Positions 11,757 through 23,090 of a DNA stretch of 64,000 bases are shown here, in pieces. The translations under genes were made by a program, and so were the position numbers. Position 1 is the stretch's first letter. Every line of letters begins with the position of its first letter. The notes beneath the pieces are model-generated. The model was not told the origin of the DNA and made no database searches. It saw only the letters and a program-made list of their open reading frames with translations. The stretch is from Purshia tridentata (Eukaryota; Streptophyta; Magnoliopsida; Rosales; Rosaceae): positions 1 to 64,000 of the forward strand of contig QANT01000438.1 of the NCBI GenBank assembly GCA_003254885.1, written 5' to 3'.

Positions 11757-13326
11757 AGAATCGGACATCAAACGAAGGAGTTATGGCCATTCAAAGTTTG
11801 GCCTTAAAGAGAGGAGGAGAGAGAGAGAAGAGTGAGAGTGCGGGAGAGAGAGGGAGAGGAGAGAGAAATAAAAGGGGGAAAAGGAGATTCCAGAAATTTT
11901 TGGAATTTTAAACCTATTTCAATGAAATTACAAGTTTGCCCCTCACTTTGAACCTCCATATTTCTCAAACCGTAACTCCAAATGACGCATGCTACGTGTC
12001 TACGAACTCGTGGAGTCGAGCTCTACGCAACCATGTCAAAGTCAACTCTAAAATCCGAGCAATTTAAAAAATCAACTTTTTAGTCCTTTAACACGTTCCT
12101 AACTTTTTAATCAGAGCTCTAAATAACCCATGCCGCATGTCAATGAACTCGTGAGCTCAAGACCTTCCTAACGGACCCAAGGTCAAAACTAAAATCTTGC
12201 TAGATCCAAAAGTCAACGTTGAGCCCTATTATAATATACTTAAAAGGTACGGGTCGTTACACCACCCCATTGAATATCTTGATCTTTACCGTTCCAATCC
12301 CCATGACGTCAACCTTGGACCCGTCAGGAAAAGAGAAAGATCCTTTCTTTGATTCTTGAAGCTCTTCAAAATATTCCTTTCTAGAACATATATGGTGAGT
12401 AGAACCTGAATCCAATATCCATTCACCTTGAGAAGAAGTGTTACCTATAGAGATTGTGAGAAGTTCTCCAGAAAAATCATAGTTCGCTACAACCATAAAA
12501 TCATCATTGTCCTTCTTATTCCAAGTCCGACAATCCTTCTTTATGTGTCCCCACTCTTTACACTTGTAGCACTGTCAACCCTTACCACTACCCTTAATTG
12601 TATCTAGCCCTACTATCACTAGAACTCTTGGCTGGTTGCCTTCCTCTTTGACCATGAGCAACAAACAAGGAGTCTTTATCCTCAACTTTCTTCCTCCTTT
12701 CACTAGACAAGAGAGTTGACTCGACCTCCTTAATATTCAATGTATCTTTACCATGCAAAAATATATCCACTATGTTGTCATATGTATCAGGAAGTGAGGT
12801 AAGAAGTAAGAGGGCCCTATCTTCTTCCCCAATCTTTACACCAACTACTTCAAGTTGATTCAGAAGTCCTTTGAACACGTTCATATGATCCATGAGATTT
12901 GCACCTGCCTCCATCTTCAGCTTATATAAGTCTCGCTTCAGATTCAACTTTGTGGCCATAGTCTTTTGAGCTAAATAAAGCTTTTCCAATTTCTTCCATA
13001 ATTCTGGGGCAGAATCTTCATCTATATTATTGATAATATTATCAGCAATATAAAGCCGAATCATGCTCACACACCTGCTCTCCAAGTCTTCCCAATCTTC
13101 ATCTTCCATCTTTGCTGGCTTTCCTTTCTCCTTTCCATACAAGGCGCATGCCAACCCTTGTGAGACTAGAACATCCTTCACTCTCTCTTGCCATAGAGTA
13201 AAGTTTCCTTTTCCATCAAATTGCTCCACCTTAAAAGATGAAACACTACTACTTCCCGCTGCCATGACAAACGATCTTCGATTAATAAACATGAAAAACC
13301 CTTGAGTCTGGAGTTCTGATACCAAT

Positions 13327-14106
13327 TGTTGGATAAAAACCGTTTGGGAATTAAATCCAAAATCCCACTATCATGCAACAAGTAATAAATTCAATGAAGA
13401 AGAAAAATAATAATCAAAGCCAAGAAGAAGAAGATAAGTAGATAAACAATCACACCGAGATTTTACGAGGTTCGGCAAAATCCTGCCTACGTCTCCGAGA
13501 GAGTTCTCCATTCTTTACTATGAGAATAAACAAGTACAAGATTACAATTGGACTAAATCACATAACCTAATCCCCAAATCCCTTGTACACCCTCTTTCAA
13601 TGTGTTTACCAAGAACCCTAGTCCTTTCACCCAAGATTAATTACCTAATCTTGATCTCACCACCTAGATTGTGTGCCTCCCAAGAACTCTCAAGACTAGC
13701 TCTCTAAATTCAGAGTCTATCTCGTTCTCTCTCTTTCTATCTAGGTTTCTAGAGCCCAAAGGTCCTATTTATACACAATAGGCCTTTAGAAAACAAACCC
13801 AATTGAAGTAGGAAGCCTAAAACCCCCTAAAACTAGGAAAAAACTCGGAGGACCACATGTAGGACCGGTCCTCTACCCAGAGGACCGGTCCTCCAGCAAC
13901 TTGGCAGCCCAAAAACCATACAACGCCTCTGTAGGACCGATCCCATGACCATAGGACCGGTCCTCTAGGGCTTTTCTTCAAAATTCTTCATCTTTTGGAC
14001 GCTCCACCTGAACATGAACCTTCTACAACCTTCCTAACTTCAACCGAACCTGCAAGGATACTTCCATGGCCTTGAAACACCTCCGAATAAGAGCCAAAAT
14101 ACAACA
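13327..14106 (-). repeat. 5' LTR of copia-1
   Basis: Partner of 7850-8627. It carries the fuller version of the AGGACCGGTCCT palindrome cluster (about 13850-13965). Next to it on the inner side is the tRNA-Met-type primer-binding site. Confidence 0.88.
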
Positions 14107-14880
14107 TCAAACATTTCTGGGTCATCCCTAAAGATAATTAAGGTTTGAAGACTCAACCAGTTGAATTTTTTCTTTTTCAAATTCGCTAAAAAATGGGTGG
14201 CCTTCTTCGATTAAAAAATTCCTTTAAAATTCCATTTATGAGGAACAGGGAAGTTTTGAGGTTCGCCGTCCCTGGACACCTATTCCCTGCTCACATGGAC
14301 AAAATACTCGTTCCAGTCATGGTTGGAGGAAGGATTGTCATAATTATACTCTAATTTCTTCTAGGGCTCAGAGACAAAAAACATCCATTAACTCTTTCAA
14401 TAGGAATCAGGGTATAACACTACATAATGTATAACACTACATAATGTCCCTCACCGTGAGGTCTGGAAGGTTTTTCCTCTCACTACTTTTTGATTTATAA
14501 ATGCTCCAACAAGAAATTAATTGGAGGATAGCTCTCTAGCTATTGGACACAAGTTGGGCAGGGGTAATTCAAAGTAATGAAGGAATTTCCTAATCAAGGG
14601 GTGCAAGAGTCGGCGAAGTCCAAATATGAAAGGGAGTAAATGGAAAAAGATTGAATCAGAGTAATAATTAAGGCATCTAGCTTGAGGACTAGGGGTAGCT
14701 TGAGCATAGTTTTTCAAGTATCACACAATCCTCCACCTTTGTTGAGTTGATTAGGTTGTCAGCAATCACAAGGGAATATTTTCTTGGGCGAACGATGTCC
14801 ACCACAGCTACAACTTCTACCCTAGATTGATTAGGGGGATTGACGGGGATACCACAAGGAACATCATCAAAAGCCATTGA
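14107..14880 (-). mobile_element. Old gypsy-type ORF1 relic, upstream part
   Basis: Minus-strand reading from about 14877 begins MAFDDVPCGIPVNPP. Lower down it shows a LRRLLHPLIRKFLHYFELPL block typical of the Transposase_28-like 'putative gypsy type' domain. It was probably continuous with 5524-7849 before copia-1 split it. It is a broken fossil of uncertain age, older than copia-1. Confidence 0.55.
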
Positions 14881-15774
14881 AAGCTTAACAAAGAAGGATT
14901 AGAGGTAATGGTGAGCAAGAAAATCATAGGGTTTATGAATTTTTGAATAAATAGGAGAAATTTTCTTCTTTTAGTTTTCTAAACTTAAAAAGAAAAGGGG
15001 GGTAACTGATAGGCCACAAGTAACTAATGGGCCATGAATCAAATACTTTAGCCCAAATAAAGCCCAACTTCATTAATATTGAAGAAAAAGACCCAGAAAC
15101 TGTTTGGGTTAACTACTAGCCTCTTAGATTGTTGTGACAGTTAGAGGTTAGGCGGTTAACACCTTAACGGTTAGAGCCTCGACAATTGGAGCTTCGTGTC
15201 TGAGTTCGGTTTTATCTGATAAATGTTTAAATTCAAACTTATGCAGTTATCCGAACTGATCTCCCTCCAAGAAGAGGAATATTCAATAAACTAAAGATAT
15301 AAAGGGGCAGACAGACCATAGAAGAAGGTGCGTACAACTTAAAACTTAAAACTCAAAACTCCCTAATTGAATGTGAAGAATGAGTATAACTGACTTTAGC
15401 ATCAAAACCTCATTGAGGAGAAAACTCCGAATGAGCATGTAGAGTTCTTTTGCAGTTATTAGAAGAGAAGGAAAGGAAGATAAATATTATAAAAGAAGGC
15501 AGGAAACTTAAGTTTAATCGTAGTCATCATATCATTTTGGATTTGGAAAACTTGAGCCCCATCACTAGAGATATACATATATAGTAATTTATAGCTAGAT
15601 ATATGTATTATCATGTATGCGTGACCATGCTGCTATACATATGCTCATCATAATTTAAATGAAGGGAATTTCTGGGAGAGAGAATACACAAGAGGAAAGA
15701 TAGTCGGGGATTAAATCAATAAAAACCAAAAATAATAAAATAATAATAGTTACCTTATAGTTACATTTAATTAA
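14881..15774. other. Intergenic DNA
   Basis: No gene, RNA or clear element was recognised. The stretch ends with TTTAATTAA (15766-15774), the left target duplication of the foldback element that follows. Confidence 0.4.
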
Positions 15775-16969
15775 GAGAAAGTTACCAAAATAGTCCACTT
15801 ATTGTTCTATTTGTCTCGATTTGTTCTACGAATTTTTTTTCACCATTTTGATCCATGAACTATCTATTGTTTGCCATTTTGGTCATCCATTCAGTTAAAA
15901 TGTCATAAACAGACGTTAAATTAAGGGGCAAATTGTCAATTTCGTCCCCAATTTTTTAGTTTTTTTTCTTATTTTGACCCAACTTTTAACCTATCAAATC
16001 TGAACTAAATTAACCAATCTTATACTAGTTTTGAAGCCATTAATATCTTCTTTATAGCCATATAAAAAGCATTCAAAACGTAGCTATAAAACTCAATATA
16101 AATTATCACAAAGTAACCTACTCGAAATTGCTATTTTTCTATAAAATTTCCAAATTTTGGAATTTTCTTCCAACTTCTCTTTCCTTCGAATTCAACACCT
16201 CAAATCAATTTCTTAGGCTACTATAAACATGTTTAAAGTCTTCCATTCCATCACCCAACCTCATACCAACCTAGAAATCAAAATCTGAATTAAAAATATA
16301 AAACTCCAAAACTGAAAAATAGATAAGTACACCCCAACCTGACTTCTCCTTCAATTTACATTCATTTTCTAGCTTATTTGGGTCACAAAAAAGAGAATTG
16401 AAGGAGATTACGATTGAGGTGTACTTATTAATTTTTTGGTTTTGGGGTTTTATGTTCTTAATTGAGATTTTGATTTCTAGGTTGATTTGAGGTTGGGTGA
16501 TGGATCAGGAGACTTTAAACATGTTTCCAGTAGCCTAAGAAGTTGATTTAACGTGTTGAATTTGAAGGAAATTGAAATTGGAAGAAAATTCAAAAATTTA
16601 GAAATTTTATGAAAAATAGCAGTTTCATGTAACCTACTTTGTGATTATTTATTTAGAGTTTTATAGGTTTGTTTTGAGTACTTTTTATATGGTTGTAAAG
16701 AGATATTCATATCTTCAAAACTAATATAAGATTAGTTAATTTGGTTGAAATTTGGTTGGTTAAAAGTTTGGTCAAAATTACGAAGAAAAACTGAAAAACT
16801 GGGGACGGAATAGACAATTTGCCCCTTCATTTAACGTCTATTTCTTTTAATAGAATGAACCAAAATGGCAAACAGCAAATAGTTCGTGGATCAAAATGGC
16901 GGAAAAAAAAATTCATGGACCAAACTGAGATAAATCGAACATTAAGTAGACTATTTTGGTAATTTTCTC
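15775..16969. mobile_element. Foldback, Mutator-like non-autonomous element
   Basis: The two halves are inverted copies of each other: GTTACCAAAATAGTCCACTT near the left end pairs with AGTAGACTATTTTGGTAATT near the right end, and similarity continues to a centre near 16350-16400. Each arm is nearly 600 bp at roughly 80% identity. It is flanked by TTTAATTAA (15766-15774) and TTTCATTAA (16970-16978), 8 of 9 bases the same. Long terminal inverted repeats with a 9-bp duplication are typical of Mutator-like elements. No transposase frame is present. A single arm of a related element lies at 45763-46060. Confidence 0.82.
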
Positions 16970-16978
16970 TTTCATTAA

Positions 16979-17692
16979 TTGGTGCACTAGAGATTAAATA
17001 AGATGCATTAGAGATTAAATAAGATGCAGTAGAGATTAATTATTTCACTGCTAACTGGCGACCTAATATCATAACTTACAAATGTGACCTTATTGTTAAA
17101 TTTGAACAACTGTATAGTAGAGATTAAACAGGATGTTTGTCATGCATCTTAGAGTAATTAATTCTATTATATTTTTCCTGGTTTTCTTCAAAAATTTGGT
17201 TACAAGTTTGTACAAAATTAATAAACGAGAAATGAATAAGCAATTATCCAATGTTGGGCTCTTCCTTTTCTTTTCTTTTTTTTAATATTCTTTTTTCCCC
17301 ATGAATGATGAATTACAAAACTAGCTAGAAGCTCTGTATGTCCAATCCATTTTTCACTTCTTATAAAACATGTGAATTTGATTTCTTATGCGTTGATGAA
17401 CAAGTTTTGAGTTAAATTTGCATAAGCCATCTTCATCGAGAATTTTTTCTTCTGCTTGTAATCTTGAAACTCTCAGTCATTTCTAAGATATCACATCCTA
17501 CCTGAGCTACTTGCTATGTAGTTCTAAATGCCTTCTAGCTTTGTCCTTCAACTTATTGCATTCAGCTTGAACAATTTCTTTCCTGTCCAACTGCCTGAAG
17601 GACAGAGCAGCATGCTACAGTGCTGTCTATCCTTTGGTATTAAACTGAAATTGCAGTATATTATTTTATCTCTTCGCTCTCTGTTAACCCTC
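16979..17692. other. Downstream flank of the MYB-CC gene
   Basis: No separate gene is seen. The part nearest 17692 is the 3' untranslated region of the minus-strand MYB-CC gene. The remainder is AT-rich intergenic DNA. Confidence 0.45.
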
Positions 17693-20043
17693 TTAACTCC
17701 AGCTAAAACCATTTAAGTCAAACTGTTTACAACTTGAAGAAGCATCATTATCATCATGAGCATTTAGGTCGAGTCTTGCTGCAAAGTAAGGCAGTCTATA
17801 GTCTTGAGAAACTTTCTCACTATCTACTTTAGCTGAATCAGACCTGTTGTTTGTACAGTCTAGAAAACTGTCATCTTTGTTTCTTCCTTTAAATCTTTCT
17901 TCAGAGTTGCCATTGCCACCATTCCATTTTTCATGTTGAATTCCAATGCTCATGGATAAGTCACTACACCTTCTTTCTACAGAAAACATTCTTTTCTCTG
18001 CATCCTTGCTTATTGGGGAAAGAAACATGTTATTCTCTTTCAGGTCCTCACACCATTTAAGTTGAGTCTTCTGTTGTAGCATGGGCTCTTCTGCAATCTC
18101 TTTTGCTTCCAATAGTGGCCTGCCATTATAGCTAGCTCTTAGCCCCATCCCACTGTTGTGCATCTCTTGGTCCTTCTTAGATCCTTCACAGGAGGTGAGG
18201 CAGCTGTCAATTGAGCAATCAGTGGGCTGGGTTGTTTGTGTTTGCTGGGGGCACAATCCCTGTAGTTCTTTTAGCTCTGTAAACGCAGAGTTCAAGCATT
18301 GGGTGGATACTTTTGACACCAGTTCAGAGAGTTGAACTTTGGCAGCTTCGAGTCCCGCTGCACCTAAGTTCTGTCTTCCTAGTGTCTCCTGGGCTTTTTC
18401 CAGCACTGCCTGTAGGTATTTACCTTGAGCCTCAATACGAAGTTGCAAGTGTCTCTGAACCTGGTTTGGTTCACAACAATCATCAAAATATTGCTCTGTA
18501 TATAATTTCACAATGATACCAAAGTAATTGAAAAGACATGATGCAACAGAATAGATAATGCAAATATGAATGTACTGAAATTATCAAGACTATTTAGCAA
18601 GTTTCTTTCCTCTAGTGAAGTGATACAAAGTGCGATCAGCCTGTTTTTTTTTATGAAGTATGACTCTTGCCATTATTTATGTTTTAATGCCTTATTGGTT
18701 CTTCTCCTTGGAGTTTCTTTGCATGTAAATATTTTCACCTCATCGATATTAAATGCAACCATGTTTATCAATTACATTTAACTTTATGGTTTGCATAAGT
18801 TAATTTTTCTTGTGTGGAGATGCATTTCCATGTAATCAATGAAATTTGAACGTATTTAATTACTGCTGAGTTTAAAAAATAATAATAATAAAAGCTGAAA
18901 ATGCATTTTATTCCGGCGTTTTCTCTAACAGTTTGAAAGTGTGCCTTACCTCGAGCTGCTCATGTAGCCTTCTCTGCACTTCGATTTGCATCTGTAGTGT
19001 TTCACTTATATGTAATCCTCTGGAATTGAGAATTCCCAAAGTTAGTGTAATTCTTAATGTGGATATATAAGAGAATGAAAAAATTTATATTCAAAGTACA
19101 TGATTAATTGGCTAGTTGTGTTCTTACTTATTTAATTGCGGACCAATGCTCATATTGTTCATGTGAGTTCCATTTACTTCAGAAATTCTTTCTCCTCCTG
19201 CCACTGCAACTGTACCTATACAATACCATTAATTGCCCAAACATTGAGTTAAATCTTATGCTTTGAATCAAGAGGCTAACAAGGAAAAATGATCTGTCTC
19301 ATTCTTAAATTGCATGTAAATGGAAAGTATCCTAAGAGGACTTAAAAACGGATTAGTCTTCTTACCAATTTTGCTGGTCCCACTAGTAGCATGACCATGC
19401 AGATTCTTGCTAAGCCTATACTTCTGTTACACAAAACAAGCAAAATGGAGTTGGTATTAGTATGTGTAGGTCACACTTACTTTATAAGAAAAACGTACGA
19501 ACCCTTATCCCCCAGACCCCAAAATTGTAATGAAAGGCTGAACTTTAATTTTTTGGCGGATTAGGATGTTTTCCTCTTCTTACTTGTAGATCAAGAAAAT
19601 GAAACAGTGAAATAATTACTTGATTGTTAGTACCTGAAGATGACTCTTGAGGTGGTATAATGTAAGGCCAGGAATCCCCATAAGTTTCATTACTGTTTTT
19701 GGAGTAGCCTCTGCATTGGAAAGCATAACATTGGTGTGATCAGGTGGGAGCTAGTTTTCGTAAATGTCATAAGATTCATATGTAGTAAAGATGTCATTTC
19801 ATAAGACTCACTGTCTGCTCCTCCTAGCTGGTTAACTGCTTCTATAAAGCGCTCGTGAAGATCTGGTGTCCATTTGAGTCTAGGCTTGGCATCAGTTGAG
19901 AGGACAAGTCCGGAATCTCCAGGGCCATTTTCCGCTGCCTGCAGAAACAAATGCCTTTCGGGAGGGATGGCCATCCTTGAAGAAGCTGAAGAGTGCTGGA
20001 TGTTCTTTCCTTGGTGTTGGTGGTGATGATGGTACATCATCAT
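17693..20043 (-). CDS. PHL2: MYB-CC (GARP) transcription factor, PHL2/PHL3-like
   Basis: Nuclear DNA-binding regulator of the PHR1-like family, which controls phosphate-starvation genes in Arabidopsis through P1BS sites; that role is inferred from family. Six coding exons on the minus strand: 19812-20043, 19634-19710, 19366-19423, 19128-19215, 18950-19019 and 17693-18460, giving 430 residues in one frame. The GARP/MYB domain spans about residues 53-108 (KPRLKWTPDLHERF ... TPKTVMKLMGIPGL ... HLKSHLQKYRLSKN). The coiled-coil MYB-CC block spans about 152-200 (MQIEVQRRLHEQLEVQRHLQ, then LRIEAQGKYLQAVLEKAQE). The tail has an EAR-like RLDLNAH and the conserved FDLNGFSW end. The start is the first of three Met codons in the first exon with the GARP domain. 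A 5' untranslated exon probably lies near 20150-20230. The symbol could equally be PHL3. Confidence 0.93.
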
Positions 20044-21130
20044 ATAATTCTGTCAAAGTAGGTTTCATTTAGTCTCATCTCGAGGTGAAATTGCTGCAAA
20101 TTAAAACCCAATTATTCATACAAACATATATATATATATTGTTCAGTTCTTACCTGGATGATGAGGATGTGTGTCTACCTCCTTTTCTTTCCCTTGATCC
20201 AACCTGCTCTGCTAGCCTATATTCTTTGATGAGTAGAATACAAATGATTAGAACTTGAATTTGTGGCTGCTATACAAGTGCTGCTCTAGTGTTTTCTGCT
20301 CTGTGTTGTGCATTTTTCTCACAAACCAAAGGAGTGATGAGCATGGCTTTATAAAGCAAATGTAAAGCAAATTGGTGGGGCATGAGGGAAGATTGTGAGG
20401 CATATATGTATAGAATCTTAATGGAAAAAAACTGAGCCAATCCAATTAATGTAAATCACAGCGACTTGAAAAGAGATATTGTCCTTGCTAGCTAGCTAGT
20501 TATTGCTACCTACTTTGCTTATTGTATTTGTATTTTGTGGGTCCACTGCTCCATTTGAATTCCTCTGAACAGTGCAGTACCTACATACAATTTTGTCAAA
20601 CAAATTCATACCTGACTTAAGGACTCGTTATTTATAAGTAATTTGGACTCTATTTTTTATGTTTTACGCATTCGTATTCTTTGTCCTCCTGGCAATGGCA
20701 AAGCTGCGAATCTCATTCCCTGATTTTAGAGAGGAATTTCTGTGACTTGGATGAGGGGAATCCACTATGGTTGTTGTCGTGAGACCTTCACCTTCGATCA
20801 ACTCCTCAGTTGAAGATTCTAAGAATTTGCATATCTTTACTTGTCCTTCTGCGTCTTCCTAGAGTCGGTGTTTCTTCACTTTCTAATGTTCTGCATGTTG
20901 AATTAATCAAATTAAATGAGGCTTTGCTTCCTTAGTTGATCTACGAATTGAATGAGATGTTATCTATATATATATATATATATATCAAAGTGTGCAGATG
21001 GAGACACCATAGAGCGTTTTAATTGGTTGTTTTGGAAGAATTTGGAAGAAGATTCTGTTGACTCGAGCACCTATAGCTAGCTACAAACTTTGGAATTAGA
21101 TACGTACATACCTACACATATATTTTATAT
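20044..21130. other. Leader/promoter region of the MYB-CC gene and intergenic DNA
   Basis: The segment next to the gene probably holds a 5' untranslated exon (donor-like AG/GTAAGAAC near 20148-20156 on the minus strand) and the promoter. A (TA)n tract lies at about 20964-20985. No other gene is seen. Confidence 0.45.
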
Positions 21131-21349
21131 AGGATCAGGCTCAAGAGCCATACTATTTTTCATACTATTTTCACAACTCTTTAACGAAGTACCGAAAAGG
21201 TGTGTCGGCACACAAAATTCTAATTAGGTGCAATAAATGTCAACATTATTGGAATTTTGTGTGCCGATATATTATTGGCACCGTATTGATGCCGGTCCAA
21301 AAGTGTAAAAATGATATGTAAAATAGTGTAAATCTTAAACCTAACTCTT
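21131..21349. mobile_element. Small foldback MITE
   Basis: Terminal parts are inverted repeats: AAGAGCCATACTATTTTTCA on the left pairs with a right end that reads AAGAGTTAGGTTTAAGATTT on the other strand. An inner palindrome pairs CGGCACACAAAATTC with GAATTTTGTGTGCCG. It has no coding capacity. Superfamily is undetermined. Confidence 0.6.
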
Positions 21350-22651
21350 TTATATGTGTGTATAATATATATATATATATTAAAAATACTAATAATAATT
21401 AGAAGAGATGCTCTCCTGCTTGGGTCCTTGGAGTTGGAGATTATATGAAGGCAAAGAATGGAATAAGGAATACATTCTATTTTGTCTCCTTCGGTAAGTT
21501 TGGTACTTATTCAGCCCACACGCTTACAGTATGCAATATATATAAAAAGGAGGGACCCACAGTTTTTTCTTTTCTTTCTTGAATTGGCATAACTGAGCCC
21601 GCCACTCACCGACGAATCCTAAGCAACCGGGACCCAACCAGAAAGCAGAAACAAGAATTTGTACTTGCTTCCATGTTTGCATATAATACGTGATCTTCAT
21701 TCAAAATAGTCAATTTCAAGACTCACAGCAGACACAGTCGCCCGGTCACACCCACTGACCAGTGAAGGCCTATATTAATCACAAAGATCAGCCTCACTTC
21801 CTCTTGCTCAACTATAGGGATTTCCTGCCAATAAAAACTGAAAATAGAAATAAAAATAAGTCCTTTTTCGAGAAGTCCAAATTAGAAAGGCTAAAAGACT
21901 TTTTTGATTCATGTATTATAAATGAGTCGCACTTGGTTCCCGTCATTCATGTGCCCGGCATGTGATGTAAATTGACTGTAATTGAACTAAAGTTGACGGA
22001 AAGGCAACTTAAGCCATGTTATTGAGTAACCGGACTTATTTGGGATGAAATTTAATTCATGGACCAATTGAAGAAAAATGTGAAAATAAGTAGACCAATA
22101 ATGTATTTTTCTCTTATTTATATCAATAGATTTCCAGGACAAAATTGAAAATTTTGATTTATAAGTAGGGTAGCTTGGTCATAAAAAAACAAAATAAATA
22201 TTTTCCCATGAAGGGGGATTGCATACACAAGGGAGCTTAAGGGTATCAGATGCCCCTACATTGGTATATGAAACCCATGTGAATTGTAACATATTCTGAC
22301 ACCGGATCAATAGAGGCTATTGAGAAGGACACAAATGAACACCTCCAGAATCTACAACTCGCCACTCCAAGGAATCCACCAAAGAGATAAGAGTCGAAAA
22401 GGTTAGGAAGATTAACTCTTCACTAGACCAGAAAGGATTTAACTTTGTAATCTGTTATTTTATCTTTTTTCTGCCCCCTCCAAAAGAGAAGGGAAGGAAA
22501 TATAAAGGAGCATGGAACAGCCCTCCACGCATAGGTAAATGAAAAGTCTTAAACTGATACATTAACATCAGAATAAGATCAGCCATGCAATTAAAGCAAT
22601 AAATTGTTTTTTTGCATTTATTATAGAGAAAATGAACCATCTGTAGAAAAC
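21350..22651. other. Intergenic DNA
   Basis: A short (TA)n tract lies at about 21365-21380. The last few hundred bases may be the 3' end of the gypsy relic that begins at 22652 on the minus strand. No gene was recognised. Confidence 0.4.
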
Positions 22652-23090
22652 TCAAGGATCATGACTAAGTTCGGTGTCATACACTTCTGTTGCGCAGGAA
22701 CTCGTCCCTGAGTTCTCTTCAATTTCGTCACCATGATAAGGAGAAAGGTCTGCAACATTGAAGGTGGCTGAAACACCATAGTCTCCTAGAAGCTCAATTT
22801 TGTAAGCATTATCTCCCACTCGTTTAAGGACCTTAAAAGGACCATCAGCTCGAGGTTTTAACTTGCCATATCGACCACGAGGAAACCGCTCTTTACGAAG
22901 ATGAATCCAAACTAGATCACCTTCCTTGAATGCTGCTGGCTTCCTATGATTGTTAGCTTGAGCTCGATACTTCTCATTATGCTTAACGATTTGATCACGC
23001 ACTTGTTCATGCAACTTCTTTATATCTGCAGCTTGTTCTTCAGCATTTCCACTAAATTGGTAGCTCGTAGGAAGTGGAGCCAAGATTTCT
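22652..23090 (-). mobile_element. Ty3/gypsy integrase C-terminal fragment
   Basis: An open frame of 143 codons (Met at 23083) matches the C-terminal end of gypsy integrase: KKLHEQVRDQIVKHNEKYR, then FKEGDLVWIHLRKERFP, GKLKPRADGPFKVLKR and YGVSATFNVADLSPYHGDE. RT, RNase H, the integrase core and LTRs are absent. It is a fragment of an old element. Homology starts abruptly near 23090. Upstream on the minus strand lie candidate untranslated exons, so exonisation is possible (see findings). Confidence 0.85.

Larger units (their letters stand above)
9152..12261 (-). mobile_element. Solo LTR, long-LTR family, copy 2, nested in copia-1
   Basis: On the minus strand it begins TGTAACGACCCGTACC and ends GGGTCCTGTCA. 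The 5 bp on both sides are CCACC (9147-9151 and 12262-12266), a perfect target duplication. The flanks are both copia-1 internal sequence, so this insertion is younger than copia-1. At 3.11 kb it is about 270 bp longer than copy 1 at 734-3572, partly because of the 180-bp tandem duplication at 11401-11756. No coding region is present. Confidence 0.9.
7850..14106 (-). mobile_element. Internally deleted Ty1/copia element (copia-1)
   Basis: LTRs of 778 and 780 bp lie at 7850-8627 and 13327-14106, about 95% identical by eye, both bounded by TG...CA. In the element's own (minus) orientation the 5' LTR is the right-hand one. It is followed by a primer-binding site like TGGTATCAGA (initiator tRNA-Met type) at about 13313-13325. 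Then come gag (about 12594-13310), the zinc-knuckle and protease block (about 12267-12560, with WILDSGSTHHIC) and the GAG-pre-integrase block (8875-9090). A polypurine tract precedes the 3' LTR (8628-8645). Integrase, RT and RNase H are absent. It is broken and non-autonomous. LTR divergence suggests an age of a few million years. Flanking 5-mers (GCAAC, TCAAA) do not match. A solo LTR sits inside it. Confidence 0.88.

Noticed and set aside
7845-14111. Search for a target duplication around copia-1
   Set aside because: GCAAC on the left and TCAAA on the right do not match, so no duplication is claimed; the same holds for copia-2.
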